A stretch of 64,000 nt of DNA from Idiomarina seosinensis_A. GTDB taxonomy: Bacteria; Pseudomonadota; Gammaproteobacteria; Enterobacterales; Alteromonadaceae. How positions within the stretch are numbered: the first letter of the stretch is position 1; every line of letters starts with the position of its first letter. The notes under the pieces were generated by a model. The model searched no databases and was not told where the DNA came from. It was given only the letters and a program-made list of their open reading frames with translations. The stretch covers positions 1,860,001 to 1,924,000 of the forward strand of contig NZ_CP085211.1 of the NCBI RefSeq assembly GCF_044797955.1. The letters are read 5' to 3'. This document shows, one piece after another, positions 9,087-18,009 of the stretch. The position numbers and the translations under genes were made by a program.

Positions 9087-9577
9087 AAAGGCAACCAGCG
9101 TTCGTCAGCCAGCGGTGCAAGCTGCTGTTGTTTATCATAATCGCGCCATAAATCGGCAAAGCTCTTATTCAGTAGCGGGTGTCGGCGGCTTGGCGCAATT
9201 TCGGCCAACGGCCACAGGACAAACGCATTTTCGGTGATTTCTGCCCGCGGTAATTGCGGACAGCGAGCCGATACCAGGTCGTCGTACAGCAACATATCGA
9301 TGTCCAGCGAACGCGGACTGTACTTTGGACTGTGCTCACTGCGGCCATTTTGTTGTTCGATGTGTTTGCACACCGAAAACACCTCAGACACTGACTTTGT
9401 TGAGGTAACCTCGACCACCAGGTTGTAAAAGGGTTTACCGGCAAATCCGACCGCCCGGCTCTCAAAAACACGCGAGCGTTTTTGCCAGGTAAAGTTTTCG
9501 GCCAGAGCTATCAGCCCACTTAAAATGTGCTGTTCACGGTCAATATTTGAGCCAATGCCCAAAAATATCTGAGCCAT
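9083..9577 (-). CDS. folK: HPPK: 6-hydroxymethyl-7,8-dihydropterin pyrophosphokinase
   Basis: Transfers pyrophosphate from ATP to 6-hydroxymethyl-dihydropterin in folate synthesis. Visible family features are the N-terminal IFLGIGSNIDREQHI, the central YNLVVEVTS, and the signature RSLDIDMLLYDD with its two metal-binding aspartates, then LPRAEITENAFVLWPLAEIAP. The length of 164 is normal. It sits 3 bases downstream of folB, the preceding enzyme of the pathway, in a clear folB-folK pair, and its end overlaps cca tail to tail. Confidence 0.95.
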   Translation of the reverse strand: MAQIFLGIGSNIDREQHILSGLIALAENFTWQKRSRVFESRAVGFAGKPFYNLVVEVTSTKSVSEVFSVCKHIEQQNGRSEHSPKYSPRSLDIDMLLYDDLVSARCPQLPRAEITENAFVLWPLAEIAPSRRHPLLNKSFADLWRDYDKQQQLAPLADERWLPF

Positions 9578-9580
9578 AGC

Positions 9581-9964
9581 TTACCCGAACGGGCTTTCTA
9601 TTTGCCGGCGATTAATCGTAACCGCGACATTCGCGGCTGCGGGAATGGCTCCGGGTTTGCTCACTTTTACCTGCACCGAGCTGACCATAAACTCCCGCAT
9701 AACCAGCTGAGCAATGCCCTCGGCTACGGTTTCTATCAGTTGCCGCGGTTGGCTTTGTACCCAGTCACTTACCGCCGCGCTGACTCTCGCATAGTCAAGC
9801 GCCTGCTTGATATCATCGCTTTGTGCCGGCGCCTGGTTATCCCAGGCCATCTGCAAATCAACAGTCAGCCTTTGTTGTTGCTGCTGTTCCCAGTCGTAGA
9901 CACCTATAATGGTGTCGATATTCAAGCCTTCTATACTGATAATATCGAAATCTACTGGAGTCAT
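9581..9964 (-). CDS. folB: Dihydroneopterin aldolase
   Basis: Converts 7,8-dihydroneopterin to 6-hydroxymethyl-dihydropterin and glycolaldehyde. The family pattern is clear: IEGLNIDTIIGVYDWEQQQ at the N-terminus, the middle DYARVSAAVSDWV, then LIETVAEGIAQL with the conserved Glu, and VQVKVSKPGAIPAAANVAV containing the catalytic Lys. The frame could begin at a TTG at 9970, but the ATG at 9964 has GAAGG at the right spacing, giving 127 residues. It is transcribed with folK, and its promoter must lie in the 95-base divergent gap with plsY. Confidence 0.94.
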   Translation of the reverse strand: MTPVDFDIISIEGLNIDTIIGVYDWEQQQQQRLTVDLQMAWDNQAPAQSDDIKQALDYARVSAAVSDWVQSQPRQLIETVAEGIAQLVMREFMVSSVQVKVSKPGAIPAAANVAVTINRRQIESPFG

Positions 9965-10059
9965 TGCCAACCTTCATTGGTATTCAGTGAGAAAAGCGCT
10001 TATTCTAGTAGCGCTAACATCTTTGCAGTCTACAACAAAGCCCAAGAGAATCGTACCCT

Positions 10060-10650
10060 ATGACCGCACTGACATTGCTCATGATTTTGACTGGCTATCT
10101 ATTGGGCTCGATTAGCAGTGCCGTGCTGGTTTGTAAACTCTGGCGGCTGCCGGATCCGCGCCACAGCGGCTCGGGTAATCCGGGGGCAACCAATGTTTAC
10201 CGCCTGGGTGGCAAAGTGCCTGCCTTTGTTACCCTGAGCCTGGATGTATTAAAAGGAATGGTGCCTGTCTGGGGTTCATATTTCCTTGGACTGGAACCCT
10301 TTTTTCTGGGCCTGGTTGCCGTTGCCGCCTGTCTTGGCCATATCTTTCCGCTGTATTTTAATTTTCGCGGTGGCAAGGCTGTAGCAACCGCCTTAGGCGC
10401 CATGTTCCCGGTCGCCTGGGAAATGGCATTGCTGTTGATTGCAACCTGGCTGGTGGTATTTCGCGTCAGCCGCATATCGTCGTTGGCAGCTTTAATTACG
10501 GTAAGCCTGGCGCCTTTTTATGCTTTTTGGATAAAACCCCAATACACCGTGCCGGTCATCATGATTTCTGTCCTGATATTCTGGCGCCACCAGGCCAATA
10601 TTGCGCGACTTAGCAGCGGCAGCGAGTCATCCTTCCGCCATCGGCGCTAA
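10060..10650 (+). CDS. plsY: Acyl-phosphate:glycerol-3-phosphate acyltransferase PlsY
   Basis: Inner-membrane enzyme that starts phospholipid synthesis by moving the acyl group from acyl-phosphate to glycerol-3-phosphate. The 196 residues contain about five hydrophobic segments and the three loop motifs of the family: GSISSAVLVCKLW, SGSGNPGATNVYRLGGK, and GHIFPLYFNFRGGKAVATALG. Length is normal. The 3' end overlaps the convergent tsaD by 24 bases. Confidence 0.95.
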   Translation: MTALTLLMILTGYLLGSISSAVLVCKLWRLPDPRHSGSGNPGATNVYRLGGKVPAFVTLSLDVLKGMVPVWGSYFLGLEPFFLGLVAVAACLGHIFPLYFNFRGGKAVATALGAMFPVAWEMALLLIATWLVVFRVSRISSLAALITVSLAPFYAFWIKPQYTVPVIMISVLIFWRHQANIARLSSGSESSFRHRR

Positions 10651-11649
10651 TTCAGTAATCGGCCAACGCGGAAAGGTCTTAATGCTCAGTGATTGCCGTT
10701 CTCCGGCTTGCAGCCTTAAAGCACCCGCCAGTGCGATCATCGCCCCGTTATCAGTACAAAACTCAGTTCGGGGGTAGAAAACCTCACCCTTAAGTTGCTG
10801 CATTAGCGCCGCTAACTTTTGGCGTAAATGTTGGTTAGCGCTTACCCCGCCTGCAATCACCAGGCGCTTGTAGCCAGTCTGCTGCAGGGCACGCTTGCAT
10901 TTAATCAGCAAAGTATCTACCACGGCATCTTCAAAACAGCGGGCAATATCTGCCAATGTCTGTTGGTCAGTCGGGCTGCTCGCTAACGTATTAGCGGCAA
11001 AGGTTTTCAGGCCACTGAAAGAGAAGTCCAGCCCGGGCCGATCCGTCATTGGCCGTGGAAATTTAAATCTCTCGCTACGGCCCTCAGTAGCCAGTGCCGC
11101 CAGTCGTGGCCCGCCGGGATAATCCAGTCCCATTAATTTTGCCGTTTTATCAAAAGCTTCGCCAGCAGCATCGTCAACGGACTCGCCCAGCAACTGGTAG
11201 TCACCAATACCTTTTACCTGCACCAGCTGAGTGTGACCACCGGAAACTAACAAGGCAACAAAGGGAAACGCCGGCTGTTGTTCTTCCAGCATGGGTGCCA
11301 ATAGGTGTCCTTCCATATGGTGTACGCCTACCGCAGGTAAGTTCCAGCCGAATGCCAGACTGCGGCCAATACAACTGCCGACTAATAACGCACCAACTAA
11401 GCCCGGCCCTACGGTGTAAGCGACTCCGTCAAGCTGCTCAGCCGTCATATTGGCTTCGGTAAAGGCCTGCTCAATCAAAGGTAAAGTTTTGCGAACATGG
11501 TCGCGGGAGGCCAGTTCTGGTACCACACCGCCATAATCCGCATGTAATTTAACCTGTGAATAGAGCTGATGCGCCAATAAGCCAGTATCCGTATCGTAGA
11601 TTGCAATACCGGTCTCATCACAGGAGGTTTCAATTCCTAATACTCGCAT
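10627..11649 (-). CDS. tsaD: tRNA N6-threonylcarbamoyladenosine synthase subunit TsaD
   Basis: Catalytic subunit that attaches threonylcarbamoyl to A37 of ANN-decoding tRNAs, with TsaB and TsaE. The ASKHA-fold signatures are present: MRVLGIETSCDETGIAIYD at the N-terminus, GPGLVGALLVG, the metal-binding HHMEGH, LLVSGGHTQLV, and VIAGGVSANQHLR. The frame runs 20 codons further upstream to 11709, but the family N-terminus begins exactly at the ATG at 11649 (340 residues; E. coli 337). The upstream extension is rejected. It is convergent with plsY. Confidence 0.95.
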   Translation of the reverse strand: MRVLGIETSCDETGIAIYDTDTGLLAHQLYSQVKLHADYGGVVPELASRDHVRKTLPLIEQAFTEANMTAEQLDGVAYTVGPGLVGALLVGSCIGRSLAFGWNLPAVGVHHMEGHLLAPMLEEQQPAFPFVALLVSGGHTQLVQVKGIGDYQLLGESVDDAAGEAFDKTAKLMGLDYPGGPRLAALATEGRSERFKFPRPMTDRPGLDFSFSGLKTFAANTLASSPTDQQTLADIARCFEDAVVDTLLIKCKRALQQTGYKRLVIAGGVSANQHLRQKLAALMQQLKGEVFYPRTEFCTDNGAMIALAGALRLQAGERQSLSIKTFPRWPITELAPMAEG

Positions 11650-11793
11650 AATCTGATTAATGCCTTTTGCTGCTGTTGCTGGACTGAATTTGCCAATAAA
11701 CCTAATCAAACATCAGTTTACCGTATTTTTTATCGTCAAGCTGCTGAACTTGTGGCACTTTAATCATTAATTTTACCTGGCAAAGGAACCCCC

Positions 11794-13368
11794 ATGAAAA
11801 TGATCTCGGTTAAACCACTGCTGCTGGCTGCGGCAGTCGCACTAGCACTAAGCGGCTGTCAGTCGCCCGCACATCAGAGCAGCACAGACTTCAGTTACCA
11901 ACAAGCCTCCGTCAGCGAACTGCAGCAAGCAATGAGCGATGGAGAGCTGAGTGCCGAGCAGCTGGTCAGTTACTATTTGCAACGCATTGAGCAACATAAC
12001 ACCAAGGGTGCTGAGCTACGGGCAGTCATTACCGTTAACGAACAGGCGCTGGCAACAGCCAGGCAATTAGACACCGAGCGAGCAGAGGGCATAATCCGCG
12101 GACCGCTGCATGGCATTCCGGTGCTATTAAAAGACAATATTGACACCGCTGAAGGAATGCCAAACACGGCCGGCTCAGTGCTCTTTGCCAATAATTTACC
12201 TGCTGATGACGCTTTTGTTGTTAACGAGCTAAGACAGGAAGGCGCAATTATTCTGGGTAAGGCCAACCTCAGTGAGTGGGCTAATTTTCGTTCTACCCGA
12301 TCCAGTTCTGGCTGGAGCGGACTCGGTGGCCAGGCGGTTAATCCTTATGATCCTACCCGCACTACTTGCGGTTCAAGTGCCGGCTCAGCAGTGGCCGTTG
12401 CGGCTGACTTTTCCACTCTTTCCGTAGGCACTGAGACGGACGGCTCGCTGGTGTGTCCGGCAGCGATTAATGGCATTGTTACCATTAAGCCTACCCTGGG
12501 TCTAATTAGCCGTGATGGTATTATCCCTATTGCTCACAGCCAGGATACAGCAGGGCCAATGGCACGCACCGTTACCGGCGCGACCTTAATGTTACAGGCG
12601 ATGGCCGAATATGATCCCACTGATCCGGCGGCTTACCAGCCCGATGTGGCTTTTGCCGAACACCTCAAGGGGGATGGCTTACAGAATAAGCGTATCGGTG
12701 TAGTTCGCAATTTGACCGGTTATAACGAGCTACTTGACCAGCAGTTTGAACAGCAACTTGATGTTTTGCGTGAGCAAGGCGCTGAAGTCATTGACGTGAC
12801 CATGGAGACCTACGGCGATTACGGGGCTGACGAATTTACCGTGTTACTTTATGAATTTAATACAGATATGAAAAAATATCTTGCCACCTCTTCGCTGCCC
12901 TACAAAGACCTGAGTGATATGATTGAGGCCAACGAGCAGGTCGCAGAACAGGAACTTATTTATTTTGGTCAGGAACTGTTCGAAATGGCAGCAGCTAAAA
13001 CAGAGCAGGATAAAGAGGACTATCTGCAGGCTCTAAAAGACAGCAAGCGCCTTGCCGGCAAAGAAGGCATTGACGCCATGTTGCAGCAACATGATCTTGA
13101 TTTACTGGTTGCCCCAACAACTGCGCCAGCCTGGAAAATTGATCGGGTGAGTGGTGATAATTATTCAGGCTCTGCCAGCTCACCGGCTGCTGTTGCAGGC
13201 TACCCGCATATCACTGTGCCGATGGGCTATATACAAATTGGTGATGAACCGGCTTTACCTGTTGGACTGAGCTTTTTTAGTACAGCCAGGGCTGAACCCG
13301 TGCTTATTGAAGCGGCGTTTGCTTACGAGCAGGCAACCCAGCATCGCCGGGCTCCGGTTATTGACTAA
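11794..13368 (+). CDS. Amidase-signature family lipoprotein
   Basis: Probable periplasmic or outer-membrane-anchored amidase. The N-terminus is a lipoprotein signal with lipobox LSGC (Cys at about residue 22). The amidase signature follows: the catalytic Lys in VLLKDNIDT, the glycine/serine stretch CGSSAGSAVAVA with the cis-Ser, and GTETDGSLVCPA with the Ser nucleophile. All three members of the Ser-cisSer-Lys triad are therefore visible. At 524 residues it resembles the secreted amidases annotated near GatA/6-aminohexanoate hydrolases in Alteromonadales; the natural substrate is unknown. The ATG is preceded by AAAGGA. Its 3' end overlaps the convergent PhoD-fold gene by 11 bases. Confidence 0.88.
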   Translation: MKMISVKPLLLAAAVALALSGCQSPAHQSSTDFSYQQASVSELQQAMSDGELSAEQLVSYYLQRIEQHNTKGAELRAVITVNEQALATARQLDTERAEGIIRGPLHGIPVLLKDNIDTAEGMPNTAGSVLFANNLPADDAFVVNELRQEGAIILGKANLSEWANFRSTRSSSGWSGLGGQAVNPYDPTRTTCGSSAGSAVAVAADFSTLSVGTETDGSLVCPAAINGIVTIKPTLGLISRDGIIPIAHSQDTAGPMARTVTGATLMLQAMAEYDPTDPAAYQPDVAFAEHLKGDGLQNKRIGVVRNLTGYNELLDQQFEQQLDVLREQGAEVIDVTMETYGDYGADEFTVLLYEFNTDMKKYLATSSLPYKDLSDMIEANEQVAEQELIYFGQELFEMAAAKTEQDKEDYLQALKDSKRLAGKEGIDAMLQQHDLDLLVAPTTAPAWKIDRVSGDNYSGSASSPAAVAGYPHITVPMGYIQIGDEPALPVGLSFFSTARAEPVLIEAAFAYEQATQHRRAPVID

Positions 13369-14407
13369 TTTGTAACTGACTTAACGATAAGGTCTGAGAG
13401 TGCAACGCCCGGCCATCGACATCCTGTAGCGACAGTCGAAGGTCTGGCGTTTCACTCCAGATAACTTCTATTTGACCGTAGCGAGCCTGAGTTATTGCAG
13501 GCCCCTGCCGGTATTCAGACGGATAGGGCTCGGTGTCATCTGACTCAATACTACCGGCTGTTATCTGCCAAAGCGGATAAGGCAGCACATCGGTAACTTT
13601 CGACAACTCACCAAAGCCTCTGTCGCCGACGGCTAACAGCAGACCATTTGGCTTAGTTTCAGTCAGCAACTCGACTAGCCGTTGCTGTGCTTTTGGGTAC
13701 ATTGACCAACTATCGTAACCATTCTGCGGAGCAAAAAACGGCGTCGCACTCATAATAATCCGCACTTCTGCAGGTTGCTCCAGCTCAGCAGCGAGCCATT
13801 GCCACTGTTCTTCGCCCAGTAGTTGCCCACCGGGATTGCTCAGGTAAGGACCCTGTTTATGGTCAAATTTACGCATTTGACGTTCAAACCAGCCCACCCG
13901 CGGCAGCGGATCACGGTTCCAGCGACCATCAAGAACGATAATCTGAACCCGTTGTGGCGCCGAGCCTAAAACAATTGCTTTAGCAATCCCGTGCTGTTGA
14001 AACATGCGGCTTGAAGTAGCTGGCTCCCGCCAAAAGGTCAGGTAATGATTGCGCACTGCATATTTTAATGGGTTATTAGCGCCGGTCTTACCATCGATGC
14101 GATAATCCTTTAAGTTCCAGACCGAAAGCACTGCTGATTGGCGGCGCAGAACTTTTGGTGCGCGAAAGCGGTTAAAGACATCGTAAGCATCAAGCAGGTC
14201 GTCCATATCCCCGGCATTAACATCCAACGCATTCCCCAAAAATACAAAAGCTTCAGGGTCGGCATGGGTCAACGCATCAAAGGCCAATTGCCGCTCGCTG
14301 TGATCAAAGCAGCAACCAAAAGCTACCCGTGTAGACTGCTGTGCATTCGCATAACTGCCGCACAGCAGCGTCAGACTAAGCAGCAGCCAGCCCTTTATTA
14401 CCAGCAT
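13358..14407 (-). CDS. PhoD-fold metallophosphatase-like protein with lost metal ligands
   Basis: The 349-residue exported protein (signal peptide to about residue 22, ending SYANA) follows the layout of PhoD-type phosphatases: AFGCCFDH (usually FGSC), the FVFLGNALDV block, SVWNLKDY, a conserved mid part (FWREPA, VQIIVLDGRWNRDPL, LLGEEQWQWLAAEL), and AVGDRGFGELS. In active members the blocks read GDN, WDDHDYG and SGDRH; here they are GNA (58-60), WNLKDY (97-102) and GDRG (261-264). Metal-binding Asp, Asn and His residues are thus replaced, although the scaffold is intact. I infer a catalytically dead or repurposed periplasmic protein. Its start overlaps the pilT stop by one base (TGATG), which implies co-transcription with pilT. 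Confidence 0.85.
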   Translation of the reverse strand: MLVIKGWLLLSLTLLCGSYANAQQSTRVAFGCCFDHSERQLAFDALTHADPEAFVFLGNALDVNAGDMDDLLDAYDVFNRFRAPKVLRRQSAVLSVWNLKDYRIDGKTGANNPLKYAVRNHYLTFWREPATSSRMFQQHGIAKAIVLGSAPQRVQIIVLDGRWNRDPLPRVGWFERQMRKFDHKQGPYLSNPGGQLLGEEQWQWLAAELEQPAEVRIIMSATPFFAPQNGYDSWSMYPKAQQRLVELLTETKPNGLLLAVGDRGFGELSKVTDVLPYPLWQITAGSIESDDTEPYPSEYRQGPAITQARYGQIEVIWSETPDLRLSLQDVDGRALHSQTLSLSQLQISQ

Positions 14408-15441
14408 CAGAAGTCCTCTTTAGTAACCGCGACGCGGCGCGCTTCGTCCATTTCGATTTCGCCCTTGGCAAGTAACTTCTTCAAGGCCTGATCCAGCGTC
14501 TGCATGCCCCGCTCGCCGCCGGTCTGGATCGCCGAATACATTTGTGCGACTTTATCTTCACGAATTAGATTTTTAATGGCTGAATTACTTAACATAATTT
14601 CGTGGGCCGCAATCCGGCCCCCTCCGACTCGTTTCAGTAACGACTGCGAAATAACTGCTCGCAGCGACTCTGATAACATAGAGCGCACCATAGGTTTATC
14701 ATCACCGGGAAATACGTCAATGATCCTATCGATGGTTTTCGGTGCCGAAGTAGTGTGCAGTGTTCCCAGCACTAAGTGTCCCGTTTCTGCTGCAGTCATG
14801 GCCAGCCGGATGGTTTCCAGGTCACGCATTTCGCCAACCAGAATAACATCCGGATCTTCCCGTAATGCCGAGCGCAGCGCAGCTTCGAATGAGCGTGTAT
14901 CCCGATGAACTTCGCGCTGACTTATCAGGCTTTTTTTATTGCTATGAACAAATTCAATCGGATCTTCTATGGTCAGGATATGCTGCGCTCTTGACTGATT
15001 AATGTGATCCAGCATCGCAGCCAGGGTAGTCGATTTACCGGATCCGGTAGGGCCTGTCACCAAAACCAGGCCGCGGGGCGCGTTGACAATATCCTTAAAA
15101 ATATCCGGTGCATTAAGATCGTCCAGCGTCATTACTTCGTTTGGAATCATGCGAAAAGCGGCGGCCATGCCTTTACGCTGGGTAAACACATTAACCCGAA
15201 AGCGAGCAACGTCTTCTATGGTAAAAGAGAAGTCGGTTTCAAAGCGCCTTTCAAATTCTTCTCTTTGCGGCTCAGCCATTATCTCGTAAAGCATTTCCTT
15301 AAGTTCGTCGGCCTTGTGAGCCGGTTGATTTAGTGGCCTGATATCACCATCCACTCTTATCATCGGAACGCTGCCCGCAGAAAGATGTAAATCGGAGGCA
15401 GATTGTTTCATACTAAAGGCGAGTAAATCAGTAACATTCAT
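14407..15441 (-). CDS. pilT: Type IV pilus retraction ATPase PilT
   Basis: Hexameric cytoplasmic motor that depolymerises type IV pili, driving twitching and DNA uptake. The 344 residues show the N-terminal PAS-like domain (SASDLHLSAGSVPMIRVDGD), Walker A (GPTGSGKSTTLA), the Asp box (LTIEDPIEFVH), Walker B (DPDVILVGEMRD), the His box (TAAETGHLVLGTLHT) and the C-terminal SAIKNLIREDK, which matches the AIRNLIRE motif of PilT rather than PilU. It is divergent from yggS across only 32 bases, so their promoters overlap each other or the opposite genes. The PhoD-fold gene is coupled downstream. Confidence 0.95.
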   Translation of the reverse strand: MNVTDLLAFSMKQSASDLHLSAGSVPMIRVDGDIRPLNQPAHKADELKEMLYEIMAEPQREEFERRFETDFSFTIEDVARFRVNVFTQRKGMAAAFRMIPNEVMTLDDLNAPDIFKDIVNAPRGLVLVTGPTGSGKSTTLAAMLDHINQSRAQHILTIEDPIEFVHSNKKSLISQREVHRDTRSFEAALRSALREDPDVILVGEMRDLETIRLAMTAAETGHLVLGTLHTTSAPKTIDRIIDVFPGDDKPMVRSMLSESLRAVISQSLLKRVGGGRIAAHEIMLSNSAIKNLIREDKVAQMYSAIQTGGERGMQTLDQALKKLLAKGEIEMDEARRVAVTKEDF

Positions 15442-15473
15442 AGCTAACGCTCGGTGAGTTGAGGATACTTAAT

Positions 15474-16181
15474 GTGACTAAGGTAGCAGACAACAGTGCT
15501 GAAAACATAGTAGAAAAACTGGCGCAAATACGTCAACAGCTTGAACAACTGGCTGCTGAATCGTCCCACACGGAACAGGTTACGCTGGTGGCAGTCAGCA
15601 AACGGCATCCAGCCAGCGCTATCCAGGCGGCAGTGCAAGCGGGACAGTATCACTTTGCCGAAAATTATGTCCAGGAGGGCGTCGCCAAAATTGAGCAGAT
15701 CGATGACCCACGGCTCAGTTGGCATTTTATTGGTCCCCTGCAATCCAACAAAACCAAAGAGGTCGCAACGCACTTCAGCTGGGTACAAAGCGTTGAGCGG
15801 GAAAAAGTTGCTCGCCGGCTGGATCAGCAACGACCGTCGCGGTTGCCCCCTCTGAATATATTACTGCAGGTGAACATTGATGATGATGAGAACAAGTCGG
15901 GACTTTCTGCGGCTCAGGTAGAATCACTGGCTGCTTTCGTTGATAGTTGCGAGAAGCTTCGCTTAAGAGGATTAATGACCATTCTTAAAGCCGAAACAAC
16001 AGCCGCGGAGCAACGCCAGAGCTTTATTAAGATGCGTGAGCTATATCAAAGTCTGCAGCATAAATTTGGGCCTTCCGTTGATACCTTGTCCATGGGAATG
16101 AGCGGAGATATGCGACAAGCTGTAGCAGAGGGTGCTAATATGGTACGTATTGGAACAGCAATTTTTGGACAACGGGAGTGA
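15474..16181 (+). CDS. yggS: YggS/PLPBP pyridoxal phosphate homeostasis protein
   Basis: A PLP-binding TIM-barrel protein without known enzyme activity that buffers the vitamin B6 and amino-acid pools. Signs include VTLVAVSKRHPASAI with the PLP Lys, FAENYVQE, LSWHFIGPLQSNKT, RLRGLMTIL and LSMGMSGDMRQAVAEGANMVRIGTAIFG. The frame opens at a TTG (15459); the GTG at 15474 has GAGG at 9 bases and is chosen, giving 235 residues. It is the first gene of a run with proC, yggT and a DUF4426 gene, as in many gammaproteobacteria. Confidence 0.93.
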   Translation: MTKVADNSAENIVEKLAQIRQQLEQLAAESSHTEQVTLVAVSKRHPASAIQAAVQAGQYHFAENYVQEGVAKIEQIDDPRLSWHFIGPLQSNKTKEVATHFSWVQSVEREKVARRLDQQRPSRLPPLNILLQVNIDDDENKSGLSAAQVESLAAFVDSCEKLRLRGLMTILKAETTAAEQRQSFIKMRELYQSLQHKFGPSVDTLSMGMSGDMRQAVAEGANMVRIGTAIFGQRE

Positions 16182-16183
16182 TA

Positions 16184-17008
16184 ATGAACGATATCCGTAA
16201 CATTGCCTTTATCGGCGCAGGTAACATGACACAAAGTATCGTCGGCGGTATGTGTAAAAGTGGTTATCCGGCCGAAAGTGTCTGGGTAAGTAACCCCAGC
16301 ACCGATAAACTCGACAAAATGAAAACGGAATTGGGCGTTAACACCAGTCAGGATAATATCGCTGTCGCCAGCCAGGCCGACGCTATCGTGCTGGCAGTAA
16401 AACCTCAACTTATGAGTGATGTCTGCGCCCATTTAAAGGAGCACGTAGAAAACCTTAACGACAAATTAATTATCACCATTGCCGCCGGTATTCGCATGAC
16501 TAAATACCACCAGTATTTAGGTGACGACATTCGTATTATTCGGGTAATGCCTAATACACCCTCGTTAGTTGGACAAGGCATGTCCGGGCTGGTCACCGAG
16601 TCCCGGGTTGAGGACGCTGACAGGAACTTTGTTACTGAAGCGTTTAACGGCGTGGGCGAAACGCTCTGGGTTGAAGACGAAGATCAGCTGGACATTCTGG
16701 GCGCGGTCGCAGGCAGCGGCCCGGCTTACTTTTTCGAATTTATGGACAGCCTGGCTAAAGGAGCCATGGAGCTTGGCTTTGACCCCGACAAGGCCCGGGC
16801 GATGGTGCAGCAAACCTGTTTGGGTGCGGCACAGATGGCCAAAGAAAGCGAGCTGACACTGGAACAACTGCGCCAGCAGGTCACCAGTAAAGGCGGTTCC
16901 ACGGCAAAGGGCGTCGAAGTCTATCAGCAAAAAAACTTACCGGAAATATCCGCCGAGGCAGTCAAAGCAGCTGTACGCCGTAATCAAGAAATGGCCAAAC
17001 TGTTTTAG
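16184..17008 (+). CDS. proC: Pyrroline-5-carboxylate reductase
   Basis: Last step of proline synthesis, reducing pyrroline-5-carboxylate with NADPH. The Rossmann motif is IAFIGAGNMTQSI, followed by AVKPQL, RVMPNTPSLVGQG, the AVAGSGPAYFFEFMDSL substrate region and LRQQVTSKGGSTAKG. A GTG at 16178 is in frame, but the ATG at 16184 has GGGAG at 5 bases and is used (274 residues). It is 2 bases after the yggS stop, and the proBA genes are about 9 kb away, so the window codes the full glutamate-to-proline path as well as PutA for the reverse path. Confidence 0.95.
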   Translation: MNDIRNIAFIGAGNMTQSIVGGMCKSGYPAESVWVSNPSTDKLDKMKTELGVNTSQDNIAVASQADAIVLAVKPQLMSDVCAHLKEHVENLNDKLIITIAAGIRMTKYHQYLGDDIRIIRVMPNTPSLVGQGMSGLVTESRVEDADRNFVTEAFNGVGETLWVEDEDQLDILGAVAGSGPAYFFEFMDSLAKGAMELGFDPDKARAMVQQTCLGAAQMAKESELTLEQLRQQVTSKGGSTAKGVEVYQQKNLPEISAEAVKAAVRRNQEMAKLF

Positions 17009-17016
17009 GAGCAGCA

Positions 17017-17544
17017 ATGAATAATGCAATGACATTTTTGGTAGCGACGTTAATCGACTTATATCTTATCGTCGTGTTACTTCGCGTATGGATGCAGCTG
17101 GTAAAAGCTGATTATTACAACCCACTCAGTCAATTTGTCGTTAAGGCAACGCAGCCGGTAGTGGGTCCGCTGCGAAAAGTGCTGCCTATGGCCGGGCGTC
17201 TGGATACAGCCAGCGTTACTTTCGCGATTGCTTTGGGCATGATTAAAGTGATAGCCCTGTTGTGGATCAATAATTACGGGCTGGCGATATTGCCGGTAGT
17301 GGTTCAGGGAATATTAACCGCCATCAGCAGCTTATTATCGATGCTATTCTGGATTTTGATTATCCGTGCCATCCTCAGCTGGTTTTCGCAGGGCTATAAC
17401 CCTATGGAAGCAATGCTTTACCAACTAACAGAGCCACTACTGGCGCCTGTCAGAAAGATTATTCCGCCCATTGGCGGACTGGATCTGTCGGTTCTGGTAG
17501 TTATCATTTTATTACAGTTTTTACGGGTGTTAATCGGAGTATAA
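17017..17544 (+). CDS. yggT: YggT family integral membrane protein
   Basis: The 175 residues consist of two homologous YGGT repeats, each with two hydrophobic helices and an amphipathic stretch (LRVWMQLVKADYYNPLSQFV and its later match IRAILSWFSQGYNPMEAMLY; both repeats continue with P-V-x-x-x-R-K). The family is linked to osmotic tolerance, envelope integrity or cell division in different bacteria; the precise role is not known. AGGAGC precedes the ATG. It lies 8 bases after proC in the yggS operon. Confidence 0.9.
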   Translation: MNNAMTFLVATLIDLYLIVVLLRVWMQLVKADYYNPLSQFVVKATQPVVGPLRKVLPMAGRLDTASVTFAIALGMIKVIALLWINNYGLAILPVVVQGILTAISSLLSMLFWILIIRAILSWFSQGYNPMEAMLYQLTEPLLAPVRKIIPPIGGLDLSVLVVIILLQFLRVLIGV

Positions 17545-17554
17545 GGAGTCAGCA

Positions 17555-18001
17555 ATGTTCGGAACATTAAAACTTAACTTATTCGCTGCTGTCTGTGCAC
17601 TTGCTATGGCTTTAGTGAGCCACCCGGCGTCAGCACAACAAAAACAGACCATGAATGGCTGGGACGTTCATTACAGTGCGTTTAACTCAACCTTTTTGAC
17701 ACCGGATATTGCGGCTCAGTACGACATTACCCGAAGCGCAAAACGAGGTGTTATTAATATTTCGGTTCTGGACAGTGAAACTAACGAAGCGCTGGCCGTT
17801 CCGCCCAGAGGTTTTGTCAGTAACCCTCGTGGCGGCGTGCAAAATCTGGAATTTGAAAAAATCACCGAAGGCGACGCTATTTATTATCTGGCCAGTTTTT
17901 TATTCGGCGACCAGGAGCTCATGCGTTTTACGATAAACCTTAAAGATGACAGCGGTAATCAAGAAACGCTAGAGTTCGAACAAGAGCTTTACCACGAGTG
18001 A
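17555..18001 (+). CDS. DUF4426 family exported protein
   Basis: A 148-residue protein with a cleavable signal peptide (to about residue 27, SHPASA) and a soluble beta-rich domain (WDVHYSAFNSTFLTPDIA, later RGVINISVLD, and MRFTINLKDD). I recognise this as the DUF4426 type, commonly found after yggT in Vibrionales and Alteromonadales; its function is unknown. It is the last gene of the yggS-proC-yggT run. Only 8 bases separate it from the convergent nhaP2. Confidence 0.8.
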   Translation: MFGTLKLNLFAAVCALAMALVSHPASAQQKQTMNGWDVHYSAFNSTFLTPDIAAQYDITRSAKRGVINISVLDSETNEALAVPPRGFVSNPRGGVQNLEFEKITEGDAIYYLASFLFGDQELMRFTINLKDDSGNQETLEFEQELYHE

Positions 18002-18009
18002 GCACTTGC

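Noticed and set aside
11094..11462. A 122-codon plus-strand frame opposite tsaD
   Set aside because: It is antisense to a highly conserved gene and has no family signature.
11650..11709. Upstream extension of tsaD to 11709
   Set aside because: The conserved TsaD start is at 11649.
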